From Rhodoferax sp. OV413 (lineage in GTDB: Bacteria; Pseudomonadota; Gammaproteobacteria; Burkholderiales; Burkholderiaceae_C): a stretch of DNA of 64,000 nt. Positions within the stretch are counted from its first letter, which is position 1. Each line of letters opens with the position of its first letter. Location of the stretch: contig NZ_FNJA01000004.1 of assembly GCF_900104385.1 (NCBI RefSeq), positions 62,001-126,000 on the forward strand, written 5' to 3'. Shown piece by piece: positions 8,783 through 22,540 of this stretch. Under the pieces are notes generated by a model. The model worked only from the letters and a program-made list of their open reading frames with translations. It had not been told where the DNA came from and did not search any database. The position numbers were made by a program, and so were the translations under genes.

Positions 8783-9805
8783 ATGCCATTCCGTTCCCCT
8801 TCCCTGCTGCGCCGCTCTCTGGTCCTGGCCCTTGGCCTGGGCGTTGCTTCCCTGGCCGCACAAGCCCAGAGCGGCAACGAGCCCCTGGTGATCTACAACG
8901 CCCAGCACGTCACCCTGACGCAGGCCTGGGTCGAAGCCTTCACCCGCGAAACCGGCATCAAGGTGGTGGTGCGCAATGGCGGAGATGCCGACCTGGCCAA
9001 CCAGATCGTGCAAGAAGGCGCAGCCTCGCCCGCCGATGTGTTCCTGACCGAAAACTCGCCCGCCATGTCCCTGGTGGACAACAGCAAGCTGTTCGCGCCG
9101 CTGGACCCGGCCACGCTGGCCCAGATCCCCGCCGAATACCGCCCCGACCACGGCCGCTGGACCGGCATTGCCGCGCGCAGCACGGTCTTCGTCTACCGCA
9201 AGATCAAGTTCACCCGCGACACCCTGCCCAAATCGATGATGGACCTGGCCGATCCGGCCTGGAAAGGCCGCTTTGGTGCGGCACCAGCCGGGGCCGACTT
9301 CCAAGCCATCGTCAGCGCCGTGCTACAGCTGAAAGGCGAAGAAGCCACTGCCGCCTGGCTCAAGGGGCTGAAGGACAACGTGGTCACCTTCCGCGGCAAC
9401 AGCGTGGCCATGAAGGCCACCAATGACGGCCAGGTAGACGGCGCGCTGATCTACCACTACTACTACTTTGGCGACATGTCCAAGGGCGGCGAGAACACCG
9501 AAAAAGTCGGCGTGCACTACTTCCGGAACCAGGACCCAGGCGCGTTCGTCAGCGTCTCGGGCGGCGGCGTGCTGGCTTCCAGCAAGCGCCCCGCCCAGGC
9601 CCAGGCTTTCCTGAAATGGCTGACCGGCAAGGGCGGCCAGGAGATTCTGCGCAGCGGCAACTCGTTTGAATATGCCGTGGGCGTGGACGCCAAGTCGAAC
9701 CGCAACCTGGTGCCGCTGGCCGAGCTGCAGGCGCCCAAGGTTGACATGTCCAAACTCAACACCGGCAAGACCACCGAGCTGATGCTGAAGGCCGGGTTGC
9801 TGTAA
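8783..9805 (+). CDS. Fe(3+) ABC transporter periplasmic binding protein (FbpA/FutA-like)
   Basis: 340 residues with a signal peptide ending AAQAQ near residue 29. The mature part starts PLVIYNAQH, typical of ferric-iron receptors. The tyrosine cluster YHYYYFGD near residue 227 fits the Tyr ligands of FbpA/FutA1. In the family the protein delivers Fe(3+) to an FbpBC permease/ATPase, but neither is adjacent: the upstream gene is a racemase and the downstream gene is dut on the other strand. A Fur-like palindrome precedes it, so iron repression is likely. It is either an orphan receptor sharing a permease elsewhere or a displaced operon member. Confidence 0.9.
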   Translation: MPFRSPSLLRRSLVLALGLGVASLAAQAQSGNEPLVIYNAQHVTLTQAWVEAFTRETGIKVVVRNGGDADLANQIVQEGAASPADVFLTENSPAMSLVDNSKLFAPLDPATLAQIPAEYRPDHGRWTGIAARSTVFVYRKIKFTRDTLPKSMMDLADPAWKGRFGAAPAGADFQAIVSAVLQLKGEEATAAWLKGLKDNVVTFRGNSVAMKATNDGQVDGALIYHYYYFGDMSKGGENTEKVGVHYFRNQDPGAFVSVSGGGVLASSKRPAQAQAFLKWLTGKGGQEILRSGNSFEYAVGVDAKSNRNLVPLAELQAPKVDMSKLNTGKTTELMLKAGLL

Positions 9806-9810
9806 GAAGC

Positions 9811-10257
9811 TTAGGCGGTACCGGTAGAGCCGTAACCGCCCTCCCCGCGCTCGGACGCGGGGAATTCGGTGACGATGTTGAACTGGGCCTGCACCACCGG
9901 CACGATCACCAGTTGGGCCAGGCGCTCCATGGGTTCGATGGTAAACGACACCGTGCTGCGGTTCCAGGCGCTTACCATCAGCTGGCCCTGGTAGTCGCTG
10001 TCGATCAAGCCGACCAGATTGCCCAGCACGATGCCATGCTTGTGGCCCAGGCCCGAGCGCGGCAAGATCAGCGCCGCATAGCCGGGGTCGCACAAATGGA
10101 TGGCGATGCCGGTGGGCACCAGCTGCCAGGCGTTGGCCTGCAGGGTCAGCGGTGCATCCAGGCAGGCGCGCAGGTCCAGGCCGGCGCTGCCGGGGGTGGC
10201 GTAGGCAGGCAGCTGCTCTGCCATGCGGGGGTCGAGAATTTTGACGTCGATTTTCAT
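9811..10257 (-). CDS. dut: Deoxyuridine 5'-triphosphate nucleotidohydrolase (dUTPase)
   Basis: A 148-residue trimeric dUTPase that hydrolyses dUTP to dUMP and PPi, keeping uracil out of DNA and feeding dTMP synthesis. All five motifs are present in order: [36 protein letters not shown] and [10 protein letters not shown]. It is the last gene of a minus-strand run from coaBC. coaBC and dut are neighbours in many bacteria, but here two extra genes lie between them. It converges on the iron receptor gene, with only 5 nt between the stops. Confidence 0.96.
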   Translation of the reverse strand: MKIDVKILDPRMAEQLPAYATPGSAGLDLRACLDAPLTLQANAWQLVPTGIAIHLCDPGYAALILPRSGLGHKHGIVLGNLVGLIDSDYQGQLMVSAWNRSTVSFTIEPMERLAQLVIVPVVQAQFNIVTEFPASERGEGGYGSTGTA

Positions 10258-10279
10258 AGGCTAGAGAGATAGGTTTGTG

Positions 10280-11131
10280 TCACTTGGCGTTGCCGGTGTT
10301 CACCAACGGTGTGATGCCTGGGGCGGCCAGCAGTACCGTATTGCCGGGCTTGGAAGCCACGGCGATGGCAGCATCTTTGGCCGCCTCGATCTCGCGCAAG
10401 CGCACCAGCTTGTCGGTCAAGCTGGCCGAAACAATCGCATTGGCTTTGGCCTCACCCTCGGCTTGCACCACCAAGCGCTCCGCCTCGGCTTTGGCGAGTT
10501 CGATTTCCTTGCGCTTGCGTTCGATGGCCTGATCGGTTTCGGCGCGCTGGCGGATAGCAGATTCAATCGCTGGATCGGTCAGCAAGTTGCGCACATTCAC
10601 GGCTGTCACCACAAAGGCGCCCTTGTCGTTGGCGTCCAGCTCTTTCTGCAAATGGGTGCGCACGGATTCGGCCAGTTCGGTGCGCCGGGTGTGCATGGTG
10701 GTCGCGTCCATCTGGGCGATCGCGTTGTAGGTGGCCTCGCGTGCCTCACGCTGTACCCGGCCATAAGCCACCACCAAATCACTGGTACCGTCTTTCACCA
10801 CCTGCTTATGCTGGACCACGTCACCCTGGTATTTCACATACAGCGCCGGAATGGCCGCGGGTGTAGTCTTGTAGTAGATATCCAGATCCACGTCCCGCAT
10901 GGTCAGGTTATCGCGGCTTTTGGGAGTCAGGTTCTCCAGCTGGAAGCTCACTTCCTTGGCGGTGAACTCGTCCACCGTTTTAAACAACGTGAAGTAGATG
11001 CCCGGCACCAAGGCTTCGGTGCCCACTTTGCCCAGGGTGCGCTCGACCCCCACATTGCCGGTATCGATCTGGCTGCAGCCGCCAAGCAAGGCGGTTGCCG
11101 AAAATAAGGCCAAGGTATGCAAAGAGTGCAT
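10280..11131 (-). CDS. SPFH/band-7 (prohibitin-like) lipoprotein
   Basis: 283 residues. The N-terminus ends in lipobox LLGGC (Cys19), so it is probably lipid-anchored in the cell envelope. It then shows an SPFH/band-7 domain (about residues 25-190) and a charged, probably coiled-coil stretch rich in Ala, Glu, Lys and Arg (ERKRKEIELAKAEAERLV), as in prohibitin and HflC/HflK relatives. These proteins form membrane scaffolds; a specific role is not known. A lipobox instead of a transmembrane anchor is less usual. It lies between a 63-residue membrane protein and dut. Confidence 0.82.
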   Translation of the reverse strand: MHSLHTLALFSATALLGGCSQIDTGNVGVERTLGKVGTEALVPGIYFTLFKTVDEFTAKEVSFQLENLTPKSRDNLTMRDVDLDIYYKTTPAAIPALYVKYQGDVVQHKQVVKDGTSDLVVAYGRVQREAREATYNAIAQMDATTMHTRRTELAESVRTHLQKELDANDKGAFVVTAVNVRNLLTDPAIESAIRQRAETDQAIERKRKEIELAKAEAERLVVQAEGEAKANAIVSASLTDKLVRLREIEAAKDAAIAVASKPGNTVLLAAPGITPLVNTGNAK

Positions 11132-11143
11132 TTTTGCTTTAAT

Positions 11144-15185
<4,042 letters not shown>

Positions 15186-15316
15186 GCCTGGCGCGCGCTG
15201 GTTACGTACCCCGAACAATCGGCACGCAAACAGCCGCGCGGCCCCCAAGCCATGCAAAAATCCGTTGTTGAGCTCCAGGCCCTTAGACAGGCTAGCCATG
15301 CCCGATTTTTATTTAA

Positions 15317-16618
<1,302 letters not shown>

Positions 16619-16642
16619 GCCGACTGCTGCCGCCGCACCGCC

Positions 16643-16921
16643 ATGGCATCCCGCGTAGTCCCTGTGATCTTGCTAGCTCTGCTAGGGATATTGCATGCGC
16701 AGCTGTGGTTCGGGCGCGGCAGCATTTCCGAAGTCAGCCGCCTGCAGCAGAAGCTGGAGGCGCAAAAGATCCACAACGACGAAGCGCAGCAGGTCAACGA
16801 CCAACTCAGCGCCGAAGTCCGCGATCTGCAAGAAGGTTTGGAAATGGTGGAAGAACGTGCCCGCTTCGAGCTGGGCATGGTCAAGTCCAACGAAATCTTC
16901 GTCCACATCACAACGAAATAG
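16643..16921 (+). CDS. ftsB: Cell division protein FtsB
   Basis: 92 residues: a short cytoplasmic start, one transmembrane helix (about residues 5-22), and a periplasmic coiled coil (about 28-75) rich in Gln, Glu, Leu and Lys. FtsB bridges FtsL and FtsQ in the divisome and helps activate septal wall synthesis. The end (ARFELGMVKSNEIFVHIT) is typical of the family. The position directly after eno is the classic proteobacterial arrangement. Confidence 0.95.
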   Translation: MASRVVPVILLALLGILHAQLWFGRGSISEVSRLQQKLEAQKIHNDEAQQVNDQLSAEVRDLQEGLEMVEERARFELGMVKSNEIFVHITTK

Positions 16922-17019
16922 AACACCCCCAGGCTCCAGTGCTACGCACTTTCCGCCAACCCCCTTGCAGGGGGCAACACCAGCAGCCTGGCGAAGCCAG
17001 TTCTGCGGTGTTTCTGGAA
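16922..17019. repeat. Second intergenic repeat type with CCCCC/GGGGG hairpin
   Basis: Begins with ACACCCCCAGGCTCCAGTGC and contains the perfect hairpin CCCCC (16960-16964), loop TTGCA, GGGGG (16970-16974). It resembles an intergenic element I recall from Comamonadaceae genomes (CCCAGGCT then CGC-rich then a C5/G5 hairpin). It may end ftsB transcription, but there is no T-run. Confidence 0.5.
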
Positions 17020-17066
17020 AGCTTGCGTTCCGACTGTGACGGTGGATTGTGTAGTTACGGATTAAG

Positions 17067-17714
17067 TTGATCAAGATTGCCCTGCTGGGTGCCGAAAGCA
17101 CGGGCAAGACCCAGCTGGCCGAATCCCTCACCGCTACCTTGTGTAGCCGGGGCCACAGCGTTAGCCACATCCCCGAATATCTGCGCCTGTGGTGCGACAC
17201 CGCAGGCCGCACGCCGCGTGCCGAAGAGCAATGGGCAATCGCCAACGCGCAGACCGCGCGCATTTCCCAAGCCCCAGTCGCCACTTATTTGATTGCCGAC
17301 ACCACCGCGCTGATGACTGCCGTCTACAGCGAGCTGCTATTTGGTGACGACAGCTTGTACGCCATAGCGCTGGAGCAGCAGCGCAGCTTTGATTTGACTC
17401 TGGTAATGGGGCTGGACCTGCCCTGGGCCGCCGACCCACTGCGCGACGGCCCGCACAGCCAAGCCCCGGTAGACGTCCGCCTGCGCGCCGCCTTGGCACG
17501 GGGCAATCTGCCTTACCAGGTGGTCTACGGCAAAAATCTGGCCCGCATCCAGAATGCGCTGCTCGCTATTGAATCAATAACTGCTGGCGCAGGTGAGATC
17601 AGCGCCAGAGGCCGATTTTCCTCAAAAAATAGTGTTCCATGGATCTGGAACTGCGAGAAATGCAGCGACCCGGAGTGCGAGCACCGGCTGTTCAGCAGCT
17701 TACTGAACCGCTGA
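17067..17714 (+). CDS. NadR/Ttd14-like AAA ATPase with Cys-rich tail
   Basis: 215 residues, TTG start; an in-frame TAG at 17052-17054 leaves no earlier start. The P-loop GAESTGKTQ lies at residues 8-16, and the fold matches the nucleotide-binding AAA_28 family that includes the NadR ribosylnicotinamide-kinase domain; true NadR function is not established. The C-terminus WNCEKCSDPECEHRLF could bind a metal. Between core and tail, about 23 residues (AIESITAGAGEISARG and flanks) are encoded by a copy of the dispersed repeat. The 3' end overlaps hslO, on the other strand, by 15 nt. Confidence 0.75.
   Translation: MIKIALLGAESTGKTQLAESLTATLCSRGHSVSHIPEYLRLWCDTAGRTPRAEEQWAIANAQTARISQAPVATYLIADTTALMTAVYSELLFGDDSLYAIALEQQRSFDLTLVMGLDLPWAADPLRDGPHSQAPVDVRLRAALARGNLPYQVVYGKNLARIQNALLAIESITAGAGEISARGRFSSKNSVPWIWNCEKCSDPECEHRLFSSLLNR
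17564..17631. repeat. Dispersed stem-loop repeat, copy 5 (in frame in NadR-like gene)
   Basis: CTGGCGC (17584-17590) pairs perfectly with GCGCCAG (17602-17608), flanked by CGCTATTGAATCAATAACTG on the left and GGCCGATTTTCCTCAAAAAA on the right, both common to the family. It lies wholly inside the reading frame and keeps it open. Confidence 0.75.
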
Positions 17715-18689
17715 CGGCCCGGGCAATGTGGCGTCAGGGGTGGTGAACAGCTGCGCCGCGTCCACCGCGTCAAACCGGTACTGCTTGCCGCAGAACTCGC
17801 AGGCTACTTCCACCTGGTTGCTCTCGGCCAGAATGCCCTCCACCTCCTCGGTGCCCAGGCTGCGGATCATCGCGCCCACGCGGTCGCGGCTGCAGGTGCA
17901 GGCGAACTTGGGCGCGGTAGGGCCGATGTGTGGGCTGAACATCAGCACCTGCTCTTCCCAAAACAGGCGCCGCAGGATGGTGTCCACGTCCAGGGTCAGC
18001 AGCTCTTCGCGCTTCAGCGTGGACGCCAGGTGGGCGATGCGGTTGTAGTGCTCGCTCTGGCCGATTTCGTCCTCATTCTCCTGGCTGACCAGGCTGCCGG
18101 CCAGGTTCTTCTCGCCTTTGACCGGCAGGCGCTGGATCAGCAGGCCGGCGGCCACCTGCTCGTCGGCCGCCAGCACCATCAAGGTGTCGAGCTGCTCGCT
18201 TTGCAGCATGTAGTGCTGCAGCACGTCGCTGAGCTTTTCCAGCTTTTCCTTCTGGTCGCCGAACAACGGCACCACGCCCTGGTAGGCCTGCTGGCCGGGG
18301 AACTTGTCCTTCGGGTCCAGGGTAATGGCGCAGCGGCCTTCGTTGTGCACGTTGACCATCTGGCTCAGGCTGGCGCCCGCCGGTACCTCGCCCATCACGC
18401 TGGCGGTGGTGCGCAGGCTCAGGTCGGGCTGCACCTCGACCACGGCCAGCTTGACCGGGCCGTCGCCAAAAATCTGCAGCACCACGGCACCGTTGAACTT
18501 GATGTTGGACTGCATCAGCACGCCGGCTGCCGTCATCTCGCCTAGCAGCTCGGCCACCGGCGCGGGGTACGGCCCGGTGGTGCTGTTGGAGGCGCGGCGC
18601 TGCAAGATTTCTTGCCAGGCGTCGGTCAGGCGCACGATGCAGCCGCGTACCGGCAGGCCATCGAATAGGAATTTATGGAGTTCAGACAA
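17700..18689 (-). CDS. hslO: Redox-regulated chaperone Hsp33
   Basis: 329 residues. Hsp33 is a cytosolic holdase switched on by oxidation: zinc held by four cysteines is released when they form disulfides. The zinc site is visible as FACTCSRD near residue 265 and CEFCGKQY near residue 299, the CxC-plus-CxxC pattern. The N-terminal domain opens LHKFLFDGLPVRG. It is slightly longer than the E. coli protein (about 292). It is convergent and overlapping with the NadR-like gene and divergent from the DUF455 gene. Confidence 0.95.
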   Translation of the reverse strand: MSELHKFLFDGLPVRGCIVRLTDAWQEILQRRASNSTTGPYPAPVAELLGEMTAAGVLMQSNIKFNGAVVLQIFGDGPVKLAVVEVQPDLSLRTTASVMGEVPAGASLSQMVNVHNEGRCAITLDPKDKFPGQQAYQGVVPLFGDQKEKLEKLSDVLQHYMLQSEQLDTLMVLAADEQVAAGLLIQRLPVKGEKNLAGSLVSQENEDEIGQSEHYNRIAHLASTLKREELLTLDVDTILRRLFWEEQVLMFSPHIGPTAPKFACTCSRDRVGAMIRSLGTEEVEGILAESNQVEVACEFCGKQYRFDAVDAAQLFTTPDATLPGPSAVQ

Positions 18690-18737
18690 GGTAACTTCCC
18701 AGGCTATTGGATATGGATAAGGGGCCGCTTGGGCTTT

Positions 18738-18749
18738 CTACAATTGTAG
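18738..18749. promoter_or_regulatory. 12-bp perfect palindrome before DUF455 gene
   Basis: CTACAATTGTAG is a perfect dyad ending 2 nt before the chosen start, in the short divergent gap with hslO. It could be an operator, or part of a -10 (TACAAT at 18739-18744). No regulator is linked to it. Confidence 0.25.
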
Positions 18750-18751
18750 GT

Positions 18752-19564
18752 ATGGAACTCCGACACCGCGCACTGCAAGCCCTGTGCCTCACCGATCCTG
18801 CAGAAAAAGTGGCTGCAGCGCAATCATTACAAGCGCAAGCAGCTACGCTTTCGATAGCAAACCAGCATTTCAAGCCCTTTGGCAACCCGCCTGGGCGCCC
18901 AGACCGGCCGGTACTGGTCGAGCGCGTCAGCAAACCACAGCGCTCGCCCTTCACCCCCGACGGCCTGGCCACGCTGCTGCACACCGTGGCGCATATCGAG
19001 TTCAACGCCATCAACCTGGCACTGGACGCCGCTTGGCGCTTCGACGGCATGCCCGACGCCTTCTACCGCGACTGGGTGCGCGTAGCGGCCGAAGAGGCCC
19101 TCCATTTCAGCCTGCTGCGCAGCCATTTGCAAAGCCTGCAGGGTCACGACGGCCAGCACTGGGACTACGGCGACTTCCCGGCCCACGACGGGCTGTGGAC
19201 CGTCTGCGCCGCCACCAGTGTCGATGTGGTGGCCCGCATGGCCCTGGTGCCACGCACCCTGGAGGCCCGCGGCCTGGACGCCACCCCGTTGATCCAGGCC
19301 AAGCTGCGCCGGGTCGCCACGCCACAGGCGCTGCGCGCGGTGGAGATTCTGGACACCATCCTGCACGACGAAGTCGGCCACGTGGCCATCGGCAACCACT
19401 GGTACCGCTGGCTGTGCGCACGCGACGGCTGGGAGCCGGTCGCGCATTACCGCCTGCTGGCCGAGCGCTACGACGCACCCCAGCCCAAGCCGCCGTTCAA
19501 CACCCAGGCCCGGCTGCAGGCCGGGTTTACCGACGAAGAGCTGGCGATTTTGCTGGCTACCTAG
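18752..19564 (+). CDS. DUF455 ferritin-like protein
   Basis: 270 residues from ATG 18752 (MELRHRAL); an ATG at 18707 in the same frame would add 15 residues in promoter DNA. The DUF455 family has a ferritin-like helical fold with likely diiron ligands; HIEFNAI, AAEEALHFSLL and DEVGHVAIG supply the expected Glu and His. The function of the family is not known to me. A repeat copy near codons 20-37 encodes an Ala/Gln-rich stretch (AAAQSLQAQAATLSIA) that looks like filler. Confidence 0.82.
   Translation: MELRHRALQALCLTDPAEKVAAAQSLQAQAATLSIANQHFKPFGNPPGRPDRPVLVERVSKPQRSPFTPDGLATLLHTVAHIEFNAINLALDAAWRFDGMPDAFYRDWVRVAAEEALHFSLLRSHLQSLQGHDGQHWDYGDFPAHDGLWTVCAATSVDVVARMALVPRTLEARGLDATPLIQAKLRRVATPQALRAVEILDTILHDEVGHVAIGNHWYRWLCARDGWEPVAHYRLLAERYDAPQPKPPFNTQARLQAGFTDEELAILLAT
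18811..18862. repeat. Dispersed stem-loop repeat, copy 6 (inside DUF455 gene)
   Basis: GCTGC (18812-18816) and GCGC (18818-18821) pair with GCGC (18833-18836) and GCAGC (18839-18843), followed by TACGCTTTCGATAGCAAA. It lies entirely within the reading frame. Confidence 0.7.
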
Positions 19565-19565
19565 C

Positions 19566-20684
19566 TCAAGCCGCAACGTTTTTGGGCTTGTTCCACGTGT
19601 AGACAGCGGTGACGGCGTAGTTCCATACTGCGCCGACCACTATGCCCGCCAGTGCCGCCAACGCCCAATTGGTCGTGTTTTCACGAAATAAATAGGTGGC
19701 AATACCGACGTTGGCCGCTGCGCCGAAGGAGCAGGCGATGGAAAAGGACACCCAACCCTTGACCAGCCCCCAACCAGTGAGACGACGGTCCCGGTAGGTA
19801 AAGGCATTGTTCAGCAGAAAATTGAAGGCCATGGTCACCACCGAGGCCGCGATCTGGCCATTAGCAAAATCGACCTCCATGCCTTTGAACAGTGCCAACA
19901 AAATGAGCATGTGCACCAGCACACCCAAGCCTCCGATCATCGCAAACGGAATGAAGCGTACCGGCACATAGCGGCCGATGGATTTGTCCAGCAGCAGCAT
20001 CAGGTACTCCCAGGCGACCATTGAATCAAGCTTGCTTTCGCCCGAGAAACGGCTCTTGAAGGTATAGGCTAATTCCAGAAAGCGCATGGGCCGTGGCACG
20101 GATGCAAACAGATCCAGCAATATCTTGAACCCGATGCCCGACAGATTTGGCATCGCCTCGTACAACACCTCGCGGCGCAGCATGAAGAAACCGCTCATGG
20201 GGTCGCGCAAGTCGGCCTTCACGACGCTACTGGCAAGCCGTGTGGCAATACGGCTGATCTTGGCGCGTTCGGCATCCCATTCACCCACACTGCCCTGGCT
20301 CACATAACGGCTGCCGACCACGATATCCAGTTGGCCCGTCTGCAGCTCACGCAGCATAGCCGGCAGCAGGGTTTCATCGTGCTGCAGATCAGCGTCCATC
20401 ACCGCAACATAGGGCGCGCTGGATGCCAGCATACCTTCGACGCAGGCGGTGGACAAACCGCGGCGGCCTATGCGGTGCACCAGCCGCACACGGGCATCCT
20501 GTAAAGCCAGTTCACGCACGACCTGGGCTGTACCGTCCGGGGAGTTGTCGTCCACAAAGATTGCCTCCCACCTCACCTGGACCAGGCAACTGTCCATGCG
20601 CCGCAGCAGCTCGGCAATATTGCTTTTCTCGTTGAAAGTCGGAATAACGATGGACAACTGGACGCCAGGAAGGATATTTTGCAT
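19566..20684 (-). CDS. Family 2 glycosyltransferase fused to GtrA-like membrane domain
   Basis: 372 residues from ATG 20684; a TTG three codons earlier is an alternative. The cytosolic GT-A domain (about 1-230) is like dolichol/polyprenyl-phosphate mannose synthase: LSIVIPTFNE, VDDNSPDGT, DADLQH, and DPMSGFFMLRR. The C-terminal part (about 235-365) has four transmembrane helices of the GtrA type, thought to flip polyprenyl-phosphate sugars. It probably makes a lipid-linked sugar for the neighbouring GT39-type enzyme, which it follows by about 26 nt. By eye the pair looks more AT-rich than its flanks. Confidence 0.88.
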   Translation of the reverse strand: MQNILPGVQLSIVIPTFNEKSNIAELLRRMDSCLVQVRWEAIFVDDNSPDGTAQVVRELALQDARVRLVHRIGRRGLSTACVEGMLASSAPYVAVMDADLQHDETLLPAMLRELQTGQLDIVVGSRYVSQGSVGEWDAERAKISRIATRLASSVVKADLRDPMSGFFMLRREVLYEAMPNLSGIGFKILLDLFASVPRPMRFLELAYTFKSRFSGESKLDSMVAWEYLMLLLDKSIGRYVPVRFIPFAMIGGLGVLVHMLILLALFKGMEVDFANGQIAASVVTMAFNFLLNNAFTYRDRRLTGWGLVKGWVSFSIACSFGAAANVGIATYLFRENTTNWALAALAGIVVGAVWNYAVTAVYTWNKPKNVAA

Positions 20685-20710
20685 AGCGGTCAATCCAATA
20701 AGTGACGCGC

Positions 20711-22354
20711 TTAATTTGCTTTCAACTCTGTGCCTATCCCGACCAGCTCGGCGCCGAGGGGCAAGGCGGGAGACTGCAGTTCGCCCAGGAACTGGTAGAT
20801 GCGCAGGCGCTTATCGGCCTGATTGAAATTCGCCGTGGTGTGGACTTCCTGCACCAACGCAAAGCGGCTGCGGTCCTCGAGCAGCTGCGACAACGCGGCC
20901 ATCGACGGCAAGTCTTGCCAGAAATCCGGGTCGTAGACGACGTAACGCACGCCGTGCTGGTGGAAAAATTCGGCAATCCTCTCGCCGGTCAGTTGCCGGT
21001 CCTGAATCCCGCGTTCGCGCTCGATGGAGACACGGAAAAGCAACTTGTCTGCCCGAGCCACGCTGACATCGTTACGATTGCCCGCCCTCATATTGAAGAT
21101 GAAGCTGCCATCACGGTTGCCTGAAAACAGCACCGCACTATCGGCTGGCGCATGCTCCAATACGTAGGCAGCTGCCTGTTCATAACCGCGCACAAATTGA
21201 ATCGGCCGGTAGACGATAGACCAAGCCAGAACACCCACGGCCAACATCACGGCGCTTGCATGCACCCAATACGCGTGACGCTCTGATGCCAAATTTTTAA
21301 TTGCCAGAACCGCGAACAAGGGTAGCGGCAACAACACCATCAGATCGTGGCGCGGCTCACGCACCATGATGAATGAGAAAAACAGATACCCGCACACCAA
21401 CCACGCCAGCAGTAACACCATGTGCGCACGCGGCAGACGCCAGGCAGGACGCACACAGCAACCAGCGATATAAATGAGCGCCAAGACTACCGTAGGCCAA
21501 CCCAGTTGTGCTGGTAATACCGAGGCATAGTATGTCCATGCGGCCAAGCTCAGGCGAGACATGTCATCCCGCTGGCTGCCGCCCAGCATCGATGCAGAAT
21601 TGACTTGACCAAACTTGAGCTGCAAAAAAATCAGCGGCGCAATCAACACAAGAGCCAATAAAGTTGCACCCCACACATGGCGGTTACTGAGCACCCGCCG
21701 GCCCTGCCCGGCCCACAAGCCCAATGCCATAGCTGGGATAACAAACAAGGGGGTCTGCTTGGTGTACAGAGCAACCGCAAGCAGTAACACGCTTAAATAG
21801 AGATCACGCGGTCGCTCTTGGTCCAAGTAACGCGCAAACACGATCACCGTCACCACCAACCAAGCGTAGGTCGGGATATCCAGCATGACCTGCCGGCCCC
21901 AGAAAGTAATCTCCGGCGCGCCTACCAGCAGCAAGCCTGCAGCCAGCGCCAACAATGTGCCCACCCATCGCCGCGCCAATACGTAGTACGAGCAACCGAG
22001 AAAAAGGTAAAAAACTGCAACAGTGCCCTGTGCCACCGGATGGGAAAACCCAAATACCGCGTAAGCCAGCGCCAGAGCCCCCGAGAACAAAGGCGGGTAG
22101 AAAAGAACCGTCAGCGCGGGGTACTGAAGGTAATAGCGAACCGCAAAGCCTCGCGGGTCGGCCATTGGTAGATGGGCTAAAAAATCATGGACGAAGATGC
22201 CATTCAAGGCATGGCGGGGTGCATCGCTCCACACAAAATCGCCCCCTACGGGCGCATGCAGATAAAGAACAATGGTGGCAACAACAAAAACGAGGAATAC
22301 ACCTGCGGTCCGCAGGTAATGCGAGCAGCGATTCCATCCTCTTGCGCTATTCAT
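20711..22354 (-). CDS. Polytopic GT39/ArnT-like glycosyltransferase
   Basis: 547 residues, mostly hydrophobic, with about ten or more predicted membrane helices and a soluble C-terminal part (about 440-547). The first periplasmic loop holds FVWSDAPRHALNG; an acidic residue here is typical of GT-C enzymes such as PMT and ArnT that use lipid-linked sugars. It heads a two-gene minus-strand unit with the GT2-GtrA protein, so a donor-synthase plus transferase pair is likely. The acceptor (lipid A, glycan or protein) cannot be told. The 186-nt gap to the next gene shows no clear signal. Confidence 0.75.
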   Translation of the reverse strand: MNSARGWNRCSHYLRTAGVFLVFVVATIVLYLHAPVGGDFVWSDAPRHALNGIFVHDFLAHLPMADPRGFAVRYYLQYPALTVLFYPPLFSGALALAYAVFGFSHPVAQGTVAVFYLFLGCSYYVLARRWVGTLLALAAGLLLVGAPEITFWGRQVMLDIPTYAWLVVTVIVFARYLDQERPRDLYLSVLLLAVALYTKQTPLFVIPAMALGLWAGQGRRVLSNRHVWGATLLALVLIAPLIFLQLKFGQVNSASMLGGSQRDDMSRLSLAAWTYYASVLPAQLGWPTVVLALIYIAGCCVRPAWRLPRAHMVLLLAWLVCGYLFFSFIMVREPRHDLMVLLPLPLFAVLAIKNLASERHAYWVHASAVMLAVGVLAWSIVYRPIQFVRGYEQAAAYVLEHAPADSAVLFSGNRDGSFIFNMRAGNRNDVSVARADKLLFRVSIERERGIQDRQLTGERIAEFFHQHGVRYVVYDPDFWQDLPSMAALSQLLEDRSRFALVQEVHTTANFNQADKRLRIYQFLGELQSPALPLGAELVGIGTELKAN

Positions 22355-22540
22355 GTTGGCATACGCCCACGACCACTCCCTCGTCCATTTTTACCAGGGT
22401 TGCAGCCCCACTCCCACCTCAGGGCTAGCTTCGTGAGCTACTATAAGCGTAAGTCCACTGATGCCGTCCATCAGATGATCAACACGTTCCTTATTTAAGC
22501 GATCCAAGTTGTTTCTTGACTTCATCTTAGCCTGCAACCC

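Noticed and set aside
9801-9838. Terminator-like arms GGCGGTACCG and CGTAACCGCC between the iron receptor and dut
   Set aside because: The sequence is the conserved C-terminal coding region of dut (GGYGSTGTA), which explains the symmetry, and there is no T-run.
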